IMG/VR virus record: IMGVR_UViG_3300028844_007948
Location: 62,001 to 126,000 of that record
Origin: a virus
Strand: one strand, 5' to 3'
DNA: 64,000 nucleotides
The first letter of the stretch is position 1. Each line of letters starts with the position of its first letter. Below, piece after piece: positions 37,476-46,090 of the stretch. A model generated the notes under the pieces. It did no database searches and was not told the DNA's origin. It saw only the letters and a program-made list of their open reading frames with translations. The translations under genes were made by a program, and so were the position numbers.

Positions 37476-38378
37476 ATGGATACAACACTAGGAGTCATAG
37501 GAAATGGATTTGTGGGATCAGCGGCTGTCCATGGATTTAATCATCATGTAAAAAGTGTGAAGGTTTTTGATAAGGATGAAAACAGAAGATCTCACACACT
37601 TGAAGAAACTTTAGATCAAGATGTAGTATTCGTATGCCTTCCTACTCCAATGTCTCTATCTGAACAAGGCAAGTGTGATCTATCTATTATTGAATCTTTT
37701 TTTGCTGAAGCTTCCGAGCTTAAACCTGATTGCACTTTTGTTATAAAGTCTACCGTTCCAGTAGGAACAACCTCTAGACTTCAAAAACAGTATGATAAAT
37801 TAAAAATTTTACATTCCCCTGAGTTTCTTACCGCAAGGACTGCTCTTTTAGATTTTATAACCCCATCTAGAAACATAGTAGGATATCCAAAAGATTTTTA
37901 TTCAAACCTTCATGCTGTCCCTAATAAAGTTGTAGAGCTTTTTGAAAAAAGATTTCCAGGAGTAAAAACATTTTTAATGGACAGCGATTCTACAGAGATG
38001 ATTAAATATGTAGCCAATTGTTTTTTTGCTACTAAAATCAGCTATTTTAATGAGGTAAAACTCTTTTGCGATAAGATTGGATTAGATTATAATAAAATTA
38101 TGGAAGGTGTTTTGTCTGATGGCAGGATAGGCATAAGTCATTATCAAGTCCCAGGCCATGATGGCAAGTTAGGTTTTGGAGGCACCTGCTTCCCAAAAGA
38201 CATAAACTCTTTCATTAATCTAATGAAAGCTAATGGCGTAAACTCTAAAGTTTTACAAGCAGCATGGGATACAAATGTCTTGGTTAGACCAGAAAAAGAT
38301 TGGGAAAATTTTTCCGCCGCAGTTTCGACTGGAACACAAGATTTTGATACATCGGGATGCGGCCATGATCACATTTAA
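37476..38378 (+). CDS. UDP-glucose/GDP-mannose dehydrogenase-like, short form (300 aa)
   Basis: The Rossmann start LGVIGNGFVGSAAVHGF, VVFVCLPTPMS, the segment FVIKSTVPVGTTSRLQ, HSPEFLTARTA and the catalytic GFGGTCFPKDINSF (Cys at about residue 239) identify the family. Oxidation of a UDP-sugar to the uronate is expected. Standard enzymes are 390-450 aa; here the C-terminal nucleotide-sugar-binding domain is essentially missing, so the protein ends soon after the catalytic domain. Whether it is active alone cannot be judged from sequence. Confidence 0.8.
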   Translation: MDTTLGVIGNGFVGSAAVHGFNHHVKSVKVFDKDENRRSHTLEETLDQDVVFVCLPTPMSLSEQGKCDLSIIESFFAEASELKPDCTFVIKSTVPVGTTSRLQKQYDKLKILHSPEFLTARTALLDFITPSRNIVGYPKDFYSNLHAVPNKVVELFEKRFPGVKTFLMDSDSTEMIKYVANCFFATKISYFNEVKLFCDKIGLDYNKIMEGVLSDGRIGISHYQVPGHDGKLGFGGTCFPKDINSFINLMKANGVNSKVLQAAWDTNVLVRPEKDWENFSAAVSTGTQDFDTSGCGHDHI

Positions 38379-38393
38379 AAATTATAGATAAAT

Positions 38394-39326
38394 ATGAAGT
38401 ATACAGTTATAGGAGGAGCAGGTTTTATTGGAAGTCATTTAGTGGATGCACTAATAGATGAAGGTCATGAGGTTGTAGTTTTTGATAATTTCTCAACTGG
38501 CCAACCAGACAACATAAATGAAAAAGCTGAGCTATTTAGGATAAACCCTGCATATTTTAATACTATTGGCGAAAAGATGGATTCATACAGGCAAGCAATT
38601 AATGCATCTGTCGGCTCAGATGCTATATTTCACCTTGCAGCTTTGCCAAGAGTACAGCCTTCATTATTGGATCCCGTAGGAACTAATAAGGCTAATGTGG
38701 ATTCATTGGTTGGAGCTCTTGATTTTGCAAAAAATATTGGAGTTAAGAGATTTGTTTATAGTGCAAGTTCTTCTGCCTATGGAGACGCTTCAGTTTTCCC
38801 AACTCCAGAGGATCACCCCACTAATCCGAAAAGCCCTTACGGACTCCAAAAACTTATAGGAGAACAGTATTGTAAAGTTTTTTCGGATTGTTATGGTTTA
38901 GATACTGTAAGTTTGAGATATTTTAATGTTTACGGTTCCAGAGCTAGTTCGGGTTCTGCATACAGCTTAGTTCTTGAGGTATTCTTCAAACAACGTCTTT
39001 ATAAAAAACCTCTCACAATAACTGGAGACGGAGAACAAAAACGAGACTTTACTTTTGTTGGCGATGTAGTGAAGGCAAATATCCTTGCCGCTCAATCGGA
39101 CCAAGAGTTTAAAGGTGATATTTTTAATATAGGAAATGGCGACAACAGAACAATAAATCAAGTGGCTGATTTAATAGGAGGAGAAAAAGAGTATATTGAG
39201 GCTAGGTTAGAGCCTAAAGAAACCCTAGCTGATATTTCAAAAGCGAAAGAGGTTTTAGGCTGGGAGCCTTCTATGACCTTAGAAGAATGGATTCCTCAAA
39301 GAAAAAAAGAATTACGCCTTGATTGA
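38394..39326 (+). CDS. UDP-hexose 4-epimerase-like SDR enzyme (310 aa)
   Basis: YTVIGGAGFIGSHLVDALID, FDNFSTGQPDNI, the strand VYSASSSAYGD, YGLQK (YxxxK), LRYFNVYGSRA and GDGEQKRDFTFVGDVVKA are the elements of GalE/WbpP-type UDP-sugar epimerases. It follows the UDP-sugar dehydrogenase, so 4-epimerisation of a UDP-uronate or UDP-HexNAc is plausible. Confidence 0.85.
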   Translation: MKYTVIGGAGFIGSHLVDALIDEGHEVVVFDNFSTGQPDNINEKAELFRINPAYFNTIGEKMDSYRQAINASVGSDAIFHLAALPRVQPSLLDPVGTNKANVDSLVGALDFAKNIGVKRFVYSASSSAYGDASVFPTPEDHPTNPKSPYGLQKLIGEQYCKVFSDCYGLDTVSLRYFNVYGSRASSGSAYSLVLEVFFKQRLYKKPLTITGDGEQKRDFTFVGDVVKANILAAQSDQEFKGDIFNIGNGDNRTINQVADLIGGEKEYIEARLEPKETLADISKAKEVLGWEPSMTLEEWIPQRKKELRLD

Positions 39327-39331
39327 TTTTT

Positions 39332-40402
39332 ATGAAAAAAGTTATTGTTACAGGTATAACAGGTCAGGATGGAAGCCATATGTGCGACTATCTTATTAAA
39401 AAATTAAATAAAGAAAAATTAGATATTAAAATTTTTGGTTCAGTAAGACGTATTAGCGTCAAGAATCACGAAAATATTTTGCATTTAGAAGGTGATCCTA
39501 ACTTCGAGCTTATCGATATGGATTTGAATGATGCTCATAGCATTAGAGATGCTATCATAGATATCAAGCCAGACTATTTTATAAATTTTGCCGCACAATC
39601 TTTTGTCGCTGGTAGCTGGAAATATCCTATACAAACTTGGGGTACTGATGCTGATTCTGTTCTTCATATCCTTGAGTCAATAAGAAGATTCGCTCCGCTA
39701 TGCAGGTTTTATAATGCAGGATCTTCTGAAGAATTTGGAGATGTTATATATTCCCCTCAAGATGCCGCTCACCCCTTAAGACCTCAGTCTCCTTATGGAG
39801 CTGCCAAGTGTGCTGCTAGACATCTAGTCAGGGTCTATCGAGAGTCTTATAATCTATATGCTATTCAAGGTTGGTTATTCAATCATGAAGGGGTAAGGAG
39901 AGGTCTTGATTTTGTTACTAGAAAAATAACATATAATGTAGCTAAATTTAAATTGGCTTTAGAAAAGTCTAATCTAAGTCATGTGGAGATTCCTAGCTTC
40001 TCTTTGGGCAACTTAGAAGCTAAGAGAGACTGGAGTGATGCGGAGGATTTTATGGATGGAGTGTGGCGTATGTTAAATCAAGATAAACCCAAAAATTATG
40101 TTTTAGCTAGTGGGGAGATGCATACAATTAGATCTTTTCTTGAAGAGACCCTATCTTGCGCAAACATTGAATATTATAAAACAGGGGTGGAGGATAAAGA
40201 AAAATATTTTTCAAAAAAGGGTGATCATCTGATAATGTCAGTAGATCCAAAATTCTACAGGCCTGCCGAGGTTCACGAGCTCTGCGGCGACCCTTCTTTG
40301 GCTGAAAAAGAATTAGGATGGGCCCGTAATACAGATTTTAAAGGGCTTGTTAAAAAGATGTATCAATCTGATTACGCAAAGTCATCATATGAACAAAGAT
40401 GA
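39332..40402 (+). CDS. gmd: GDP-mannose 4,6-dehydratase
   Basis: I chose ATG at 39332 over an in-frame TTG at 39323. The 356-aa protein shows VTGITGQDGSHMCDYLIKKL, NFAAQSFVAGSWKYP, the catalytic SSEEFG and YGAAK, and WLFNHEGVRRGLDFVTRKIT, a Gmd-diagnostic segment (LFNHE-PRRG--FVTRKI). It converts GDP-D-mannose to GDP-4-keto-6-deoxymannose. The next gene encodes the enzyme that completes GDP-L-fucose; the genes overlap by 14 bases. Confidence 0.93.
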   Translation: MKKVIVTGITGQDGSHMCDYLIKKLNKEKLDIKIFGSVRRISVKNHENILHLEGDPNFELIDMDLNDAHSIRDAIIDIKPDYFINFAAQSFVAGSWKYPIQTWGTDADSVLHILESIRRFAPLCRFYNAGSSEEFGDVIYSPQDAAHPLRPQSPYGAAKCAARHLVRVYRESYNLYAIQGWLFNHEGVRRGLDFVTRKITYNVAKFKLALEKSNLSHVEIPSFSLGNLEAKRDWSDAEDFMDGVWRMLNQDKPKNYVLASGEMHTIRSFLEETLSCANIEYYKTGVEDKEKYFSKKGDHLIMSVDPKFYRPAEVHELCGDPSLAEKELGWARNTDFKGLVKKMYQSDYAKSSYEQR

Positions 40403-41339
40403 TGCTATTTATGTGGCGGGCCACAGAGGAATGGTTGGCTCTGCTACTGTAAGAGCTTTAAAATCTAATGGTTACACTAATATTGTAACAGCAACAAGGG
40501 AAGAGGTAGATCTTAAAAACCAAAAAGATGTAAACCTTTTTTTTAAAAATTTAAACATCGATTATGTTGTTCTTGCTGCTGCAAAAGTGGGAGGTATACT
40601 AGCGAATAATGACCTTAAGGCTGACTTTATATATGAAAATACTATTATTGGTGCTAACATCATAAAAGCTTGTCATGATAATAAAGTTAAAAAGTTGATA
40701 AATTTAGGCTCTTCTTGTATATATCCAAAAGAGTCTCAAATCCCTATAAAAGAAGAGTATTTGTTAACAGGAAAGCTTGAGCCGACAAACGAACCGTATG
40801 CGATAGCAAAAATCGCCGCCTTAAAAATGTGTGAAAGTTTTTACCATCAATACGATGATAACTATTATTCCTTGATGCCCTGTAATCTTTACGGGATTAA
40901 TGACAATTTTGATCTAAAAAGCTCTCATGTTCTACCAGCTTTAATTAACAAAGTTCATCATGCAAAAAGCTCTAACAGTCCTAGTATTACTCTTTGGGGT
41001 TCTGGAAAACCGCTTAGAGAGTTTCTTTTTTCTGAAGATGTTGCCTCTGCTATTTTATTTTGCCTAGAAAACGTTGATGCTAAAGATATTTATGAGCAAG
41101 GGATCTCTCATCTTAATTGCGGATCTAATGAGGAACTCTCTATTTTAGATCTATTATTAAAAATAAAAAATATTATAAGTTACGAAGGCGAAATTTTATT
41201 TGATAGTTCTAAACCAGATGGGACTTTTAGAAAAAAAATGGATAATAGCAGAATAAACCAGCTAGGCTTTATTCCGCAAGTATCAATTGATGAAGGTATT
41301 GCAAAAACATACTCTTGGTACTTATCAAATTCAGAATAA
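40389..41339 (+). CDS. fcl: GDP-L-fucose synthase
   Basis: I chose ATG at 40389 (MNKDDAIYVAGHRGMVGSAT) over an in-frame start at 40347 lying inside gmd. GHRGMVGSA, AAKVGGILANN, NLGSSCIYPKE and EPYAIAKIAALKMCE (Tyr/Lys) are the hallmarks of the GDP-fucose synthase (WcaG) family. It epimerises and reduces the Gmd product to GDP-L-fucose with NADPH. It closes the sugar cluster and is followed by a 127-bp spacer. Confidence 0.93.
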   Translation: MNKDDAIYVAGHRGMVGSATVRALKSNGYTNIVTATREEVDLKNQKDVNLFFKNLNIDYVVLAAAKVGGILANNDLKADFIYENTIIGANIIKACHDNKVKKLINLGSSCIYPKESQIPIKEEYLLTGKLEPTNEPYAIAKIAALKMCESFYHQYDDNYYSLMPCNLYGINDNFDLKSSHVLPALINKVHHAKSSNSPSITLWGSGKPLREFLFSEDVASAILFCLENVDAKDIYEQGISHLNCGSNEELSILDLLLKIKNIISYEGEILFDSSKPDGTFRKKMDNSRINQLGFIPQVSIDEGIAKTYSWYLSNSE

Positions 41340-41466
41340 AAAAATAGTTGTTTTGTTTGAGTAACTGGGTTAATCCTCTTACTCTATTTTAGAAAATATT
41401 CATAAATATAAACTCTGAATATTTAGAATAGTCGTGTAATAAAAAGAATCCCCCCCTAATCATTTT
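41340..41466 (+). promoter_or_regulatory. Spacer before nrdA with inverted repeat, promoter-like motif and C7 tract
   Basis: This is the second-largest non-coding gap in the window. It holds an inverted repeat AAATATTC (41394-41401) / GAATATTT (41417-41424), the element GAATAGTCGTGTAAT at 41426-41440, which recurs with two changes upstream of the RNR small-subunit gene, and seven consecutive C at 41450-41456. It probably contains the nrdA promoter and possibly an operator. Confidence 0.45.
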
Positions 41467-43902
41467 ATGGAAATAAAAGTAAAGAAAAGAAACGGAAGGT
41501 TAGAAGACTTTAAAGTAGAAAAGATAAATGCAATATCCGAAAGAGCGTGTGAAGACATTGATAATGTTTCTGCAAGTGAGGTCGTACTTGATGCCCAGTT
41601 ACAACTTTACGATAAAATTACTACTTCTGAAATAGACAAGGCTTTAATCCTTAGTTCTAGAGAAAAAATACAAAAAGAACCAAACTATAGTTTTGTAGCG
41701 TCTAGGCTTCTTTTAAATACGGCCTATAAAGAGGTGTTTAAAGAAGGGGTCGATTCTGATACTTTCAAATTACAATATAGGAAAAGTTTCATACAAAATA
41801 TTAAAAAACTATCCAAGGTGGGTAGAGTTAATGCTAAGCTTTTGGATTTCGACTTAGTAAAACTTTCTGAATCCTTAAAAATAAGGAGAGATTTAAATTT
41901 TAAATATTTAGGCATACAAATTTTAACTGATAGATACTTCATTAGGCACGAAGATAAAATCATGGAAGCTCCTCAAAGTTTCTGGATGAGGGTCGCTATG
42001 GGTCTAGCAATAAATGAAGAAAATAAAAATGAAAAAGCTATAGAGTTCTATAATCTTTTTAGTCAATTTTTATACACACCTTCCACTCCTACTCTTTTTA
42101 ACAGTGGCACAGTTCGATCTCAGTTAAGCTCATGCTATTTAAATACTTTTGATGATAGTATAGATGGAATTTTTGATGGAGCTTGGCAAGAGGCAAGAAA
42201 GTCAAAATATGCTGGAGGGCTTGGGCTTGATGTTACGCCTTTTAGGTCTACAGGCTCCTTCATAGAAGGCACTAATGGTATCTCAAGTGGTCTTGTGCCT
42301 TGGTTGAAGATATATAATGATCTATTAGTTGCAGTCAATCAAGGCGGAAAGCGTCCAGGTGCAGGATGTGCATATCTTGAGCCTTGGCACTTAGATTATG
42401 AAGATTTCCTAAACTTAAGAAGGAATACAGGGGATGATCGTTTACGATGTCATGACATGAATACAGCTTCATGGATACCAGATGAGTTTATGCGTAGAGT
42501 TAAGAACGAAGAAGATTGGTATTTCTTTGATCCAGGCGAGATGGTTTATGAAGACGGAAAGACTCTTCACGATTATTTTGGTAAAGATTTTGATGATAGA
42601 TATGAAGATGCATGTCGAGCTGCAGAATATGGCCACATCAAAAACTTCAGAAAAATCCCTGCCAAAGAGCTCTGGAAAAAAATGCTGAAAGTGCTTTTTG
42701 AGACTTCTCACCCATGGAATACTTTTAAAGATCCATGCAACATTCGTTACACAAATCAGCATGAAGGTACTGTCAGAAGCTCTAATCTTTGCACAGAAAT
42801 TACTCTGCACACTAAAGCCTCAAAATACAAAGAAGGGGAAAAGGTTGAGCATGGAGAAACCGCAGTCTGTAATTTAGGCTCTATTAATTTATTAAATCAT
42901 TTAAAAGAAAACAACTCTATAGATTTTCAGAAATTAAAATCAACTATACATACCGCTATACGTATATTAGATAATGTTATAGATTTAAATTTTTATCCAA
43001 CTAAAGAGTCTAGTAATTCTAATTTAAGAAATAGGCCAATAGGCCTAGGAATGATGGCTATTCATGATGTTCTACACAAAATGAACATAAAAATAGATAG
43101 CGATGAAGCCGTAGCTTTTAACGATAATTTGTTTGAATTTTATTCTTGCAATGCAATCCTTGCCAGCTCTATTCTTGCAAAAGAAAAAGGATCTTATGAA
43201 ACTTACAGTGGCTCTCTTTGGAGCAAGGGGGTGTTCCCTTTAGATTCATATAATAACTTAATGCTGTATAGGGGTAATAACACAAAGTCAACAGAAAACC
43301 TTAAAGAATGGGGTCGAGTCAGAGATCATGTTCGTCAATTTGGCATGAGGAACTCTAATGTTATGGCTATAGCTCCAACGGCTACTATAGGATACATAAA
43401 CGGTGTAGAGCAAAGTATTGAACCAAATTTTTCAGTATTATTTGTTTACGAAAATAAGAGTGGTAATTTTTATATAACCAATCCTCATTTCATTAAAGAT
43501 ATGAAGGATAGGGGTTTATGGAATGCAGAAATAGCTAATTTTATTAAAACTATAGATGGCGATTTATCCCTTGCAAATGGAGATATACCTCAAGATATAA
43601 AAGAAAAATATAAAACCGCTTTTGACAGAGACATGATGAGTTTAATAGATTCTAATTCTGCACGTCAGAAATGGATCGATCAAGCTGTAAGTTTTAATCT
43701 TTACAACAAAGGGACTTCACTAAAATACTTAAATGATATCTATATGAAATGTTGGGAGTGTGGTTTAAAAACCACCTATTATTTAAGAAATAGAGCTGCA
43801 AGTAAAATTGAAAAGTCTGCCAGTTCGGACACTTCATCTACTGAAACTTCGTGCAGTATTGAAGCCATGAAAAATGGAGAGGTTTGTGAATCCTGTCAGT
43901 AA
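41467..43902 (+). CDS. nrdA: Ribonucleoside-diphosphate reductase alpha subunit (class I)
   Basis: 811 aa. An ATP-cone is present at residues ~1-90 (KVKKRNGRLEDFKVEKIN). The active-site residues are all visible: redox pair Cys223 (SSCYLNTF) and Cys468 (TAVCNLGSINL), thiyl Cys442 with Asn440 and Glu444 (SSNLCTEI), and the Tyr pair for radical transfer in TYYLRNRAASK. The C-terminus ends CESCQ, the swinging redox Cys pair. It reduces NDPs to dNDPs with the beta subunit at 46730. The two subunit genes are separated by a Nudix gene and a late-type gene set. Its 3' end overlaps the Nudix gene. Confidence 0.95.
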   Translation: MEIKVKKRNGRLEDFKVEKINAISERACEDIDNVSASEVVLDAQLQLYDKITTSEIDKALILSSREKIQKEPNYSFVASRLLLNTAYKEVFKEGVDSDTFKLQYRKSFIQNIKKLSKVGRVNAKLLDFDLVKLSESLKIRRDLNFKYLGIQILTDRYFIRHEDKIMEAPQSFWMRVAMGLAINEENKNEKAIEFYNLFSQFLYTPSTPTLFNSGTVRSQLSSCYLNTFDDSIDGIFDGAWQEARKSKYAGGLGLDVTPFRSTGSFIEGTNGISSGLVPWLKIYNDLLVAVNQGGKRPGAGCAYLEPWHLDYEDFLNLRRNTGDDRLRCHDMNTASWIPDEFMRRVKNEEDWYFFDPGEMVYEDGKTLHDYFGKDFDDRYEDACRAAEYGHIKNFRKIPAKELWKKMLKVLFETSHPWNTFKDPCNIRYTNQHEGTVRSSNLCTEITLHTKASKYKEGEKVEHGETAVCNLGSINLLNHLKENNSIDFQKLKSTIHTAIRILDNVIDLNFYPTKESSNSNLRNRPIGLGMMAIHDVLHKMNIKIDSDEAVAFNDNLFEFYSCNAILASSILAKEKGSYETYSGSLWSKGVFPLDSYNNLMLYRGNNTKSTENLKEWGRVRDHVRQFGMRNSNVMAIAPTATIGYINGVEQSIEPNFSVLFVYENKSGNFYITNPHFIKDMKDRGLWNAEIANFIKTIDGDLSLANGDIPQDIKEKYKTAFDRDMMSLIDSNSARQKWIDQAVSFNLYNKGTSLKYLNDIYMKCWECGLKTTYYLRNRAASKIEKSASSDTSSTETSCSIEAMKNGEVCESCQ

Positions 43903-44341
43903 AGCTTCTGGAGTAACATTAGTAGTTGGTAATGAAATATTGCTAGCTAAAAGATGCGAATTATGGAATGGAGAACCAGTGCCTTTAGCTGGCTATTGGA
44001 GTATTTTTGGCGGAGCTATTGAAAAAGGGGAGAGTGCCATGTCCTGTAGCATTAGAGAGATGAAAGAAGAAACTGGAGTTGATATAGAAATATCTGACCT
44101 TTCTTACATACGAGATATCTTTAATGATCATAGCGATGGTCATACAACTCAGTTTACTGTATATTTTTCTAAAAATAAAAGTAAACCTGTTATTGTTTTA
44201 AATGACGAGCATACTGAATTCAAATGGTTTGACATTAATGATATAGAGAATTTTCCATATAAAATTATGGACGATTTAAAAGACTGTATAATTAGATATA
44301 GATGTTACCTAAAGGATCTTAAAACTAAATATGGATTATAA
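43874..44341 (+). CDS. Nudix hydrolase (155 aa)
   Basis: A perfect Nudix box is present (G-x5-E-x7-REUxEExGU): GAIEKGESAMSCSI followed by REMKEETGV, residues ~56-78. These enzymes hydrolyse nucleoside-diphosphate-linked compounds. Beside RNR a house-cleaning role on (d)NTPs is plausible; a nucleotide-sugar substrate is possible given the nearby cluster. The start overlaps nrdA by 29 bases; a GTG at 43886 is an alternative. Confidence 0.9.
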   Translation: MERFVNPVSKASGVTLVVGNEILLAKRCELWNGEPVPLAGYWSIFGGAIEKGESAMSCSIREMKEETGVDIEISDLSYIRDIFNDHSDGHTTQFTVYFSKNKSKPVIVLNDEHTEFKWFDINDIENFPYKIMDDLKDCIIRYRCYLKDLKTKYGL

Positions 44342-44371
44342 TTTTATTGAAAAAGCTTTTTTTAAATTTAT

Positions 44372-44379
44372 TATAAATA
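44372..44379 (+). promoter_or_regulatory. Candidate T4-type late promoter (TATAAATA)
   Basis: An exact TATAAATA lies 22 bases before the ATG at 44401, in non-coding DNA ahead of the small protein, holin-like and LamG-like genes. The T4 gp55 late promoter core is TATAAATA, and this phage encodes a gp55-like sigma. In such AT-rich DNA a chance match is possible. Confidence 0.35.
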
Positions 44380-44400
44380 AAAACTAACCCAAAAAATATC

Positions 44401-44592
44401 ATGATTCAATTCTATAATGTAAAAAAGAAGACAAAAGTCGAAATTTCAGAAGATAAAGTGGAAAAGAAAACCTACGAAAAAGTTTCCAAAGCTGGAAAGA
44501 CTACAATTAGATATGCCCTCGCTGCAGTAGATGAAGATGGCACAAAATTAACTAAATTTTGCAGTAAAGATGTCTACGACAGCCTTGGCTAA
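44401..44592 (+). CDS. Small hypothetical protein (63 aa)
   Basis: This is a Lys-rich 63-residue protein beginning MIQFYNVKKKTKVEISEDKV and containing YALAAVDEDGTKLTKFCSKD. It resembles small conserved phage proteins of unknown role. It is linked to the holin-like gene by a TAATG overlap. Confidence 0.6.
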   Translation: MIQFYNVKKKTKVEISEDKVEKKTYEKVSKAGKTTIRYALAAVDEDGTKLTKFCSKDVYDSLG

Positions 44593-45026
44593 TGGGCCCA
44601 ATTTTAAATACTATATTGGGTGCGGGAATTAAACTCGCATGCAATTTAATAAACTCTTGGTTGGAGCAAAAAAGGCAAGACCAAATGATGCTTGCCGCAA
44701 GAGATAGTGCAACTCTTGAAGCTCTAATTAAAAATCAAGAAGTTCAAGCTAGTGATCCTTTTGTTAAAACCACAAGGAGAATATTGTTTATGTCTATCAC
44801 ATTTACAATGTGCTACCTTATGATTTATTATGCTCACAATCCCACAATCACTTATGATATAATTGTTCCTAAAGGTGATGGAGCAAAGTGGGGATTTTTT
44901 AGCTGGATATTTGGAGGTAAGGAATGGGAGGTTGTTACTCTCAGTGGTGGTTTAATGCTTAGCTCTTTTATAGATTTATGTTTTATGGTTGTCGGATTTT
45001 ACGCTATTCCTAGCAAGAGGAGATGA
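44592..45026 (+). CDS. Holin-like membrane protein (144 aa)
   Basis: Residues 1-40 form an amphipathic helix (ILNTILGAGIKLACNLINSW). Two hydrophobic segments follow, ILFMSITFTMCYLMIYYA (about residues 64-81) and VVTLSGGLMLSSFIDLCFMV (about residues 115-134), with a basic tail PSKRR. Topology and size match phage holins of the two- or three-helix type, which permeabilise the inner membrane at lysis. No endolysin is visible in the window, so the role is inferred from architecture. Confidence 0.5.
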   Translation: MGPILNTILGAGIKLACNLINSWLEQKRQDQMMLAARDSATLEALIKNQEVQASDPFVKTTRRILFMSITFTMCYLMIYYAHNPTITYDIIVPKGDGAKWGFFSWIFGGKEWEVVTLSGGLMLSSFIDLCFMVVGFYAIPSKRR

Positions 45027-45044
45027 TTTTGTGTAATATTTTAC

Positions 45045-46088
45045 ATGAACTTTATTGATTTAAAAAACCAGATCCACCGTGCAAGTAAGTCTGAATTTAT
45101 CAGTCAACGCTCTACTTGGGTATCTAATATCAAAACTTTACTCGCTAATGCATCAGAGGCAGACATTGAATACTTCAGGAATCATGTTGGCAGAGAGTTG
45201 TTTAGAAAAGCAAACTTATTTGACGATGCATCTTTTATAAAAGATGATTTTGACTCTGGGTTTCGTCCTAGAATAGTCGATCCAACCACAGGATTAAATG
45301 GAAATATTATTTCGTGGTACGATGGGTCAGACCCTAGTTCTCACGAATTAGATTCGCAAAACAGAGTCATAAAAGCTTACGATAAAGCTGGATCTTTTGA
45401 TTTGTCTAGTAATAAAGGGATAGATAAAGCCCCGACAATTGGCCCCATAAAATTTGATGACGGAACATTTAGAAATACTTTCTTTTTTAGAGCAGGTCCC
45501 ACAGCTGATAATTGCACGTTCAGAAGTTATAATTTTTCTCATGACTTTAGCTTAGATGGTGAATTAAATATGCTCATTGTCTTACATCATATGAAATCTA
45601 ATTTAGGAGATAATGACACTCAAGATTTTATTTTTGAAGCTGCTCAAAACAACAAACATGCATCAGGAACCCCTAGGGTTTTTCTTAGAAAAGGTGGAGA
45701 GGATACAACTGCCCCTACCTATAATAACCAAGGGCTTGGGGATGCAATTGGATTCACTGAAGGCGAAGCTGTAATTCAGTTCGATAACCCAGTTAACTTA
45801 TTACTAAATTTTCATATAAAAAATAGCGAGCAAGAATCACGAATAAATGGAAAGCAAATTAAACAATCATCCAGAGTCAATGTTCAAAACATAACAAAAG
45901 AATCAGGAGGCGACGGAGGAATTTATTGGGGAAGCAATATGCATGGAGGGCAAACTCTAGAGGGTGGATTTGGAGAAATTATATTGTATGATAACTTTGC
46001 AGAGGATGGAGAGTTCTTAGAGTCTTATCTTGCTAAAAAGTGGGGCTTCGACATCCCAACACCTAAACATTTTAAAACATTTGTGTAG
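45045..46088 (+). CDS. LamG/concanavalin-like lectin-fold structural protein (347 aa)
   Basis: The start is ATG 45045 with GTGTA 14 bases upstream. After a helical N-terminus (residues 1-70) comes a beta-sandwich: GNIISWYDGSDPSSHELDSQ, FTEGEAVIQFDNPVNLLLNF and GGFGEIILYDNFAEDGEFLE followed by SYLAKKWG. The last segment is typical of LamG-like domains in phage and bacterial surface proteins (GEIILYD---ES-LA-KWG). It may be a carbohydrate-binding virion or baseplate decoration protein. Confidence 0.7.
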   Translation: MNFIDLKNQIHRASKSEFISQRSTWVSNIKTLLANASEADIEYFRNHVGRELFRKANLFDDASFIKDDFDSGFRPRIVDPTTGLNGNIISWYDGSDPSSHELDSQNRVIKAYDKAGSFDLSSNKGIDKAPTIGPIKFDDGTFRNTFFFRAGPTADNCTFRSYNFSHDFSLDGELNMLIVLHHMKSNLGDNDTQDFIFEAAQNNKHASGTPRVFLRKGGEDTTAPTYNNQGLGDAIGFTEGEAVIQFDNPVNLLLNFHIKNSEQESRINGKQIKQSSRVNVQNITKESGGDGGIYWGSNMHGGQTLEGGFGEIILYDNFAEDGEFLESYLAKKWGFDIPTPKHFKTFV

Positions 46089-46090
46089 TT

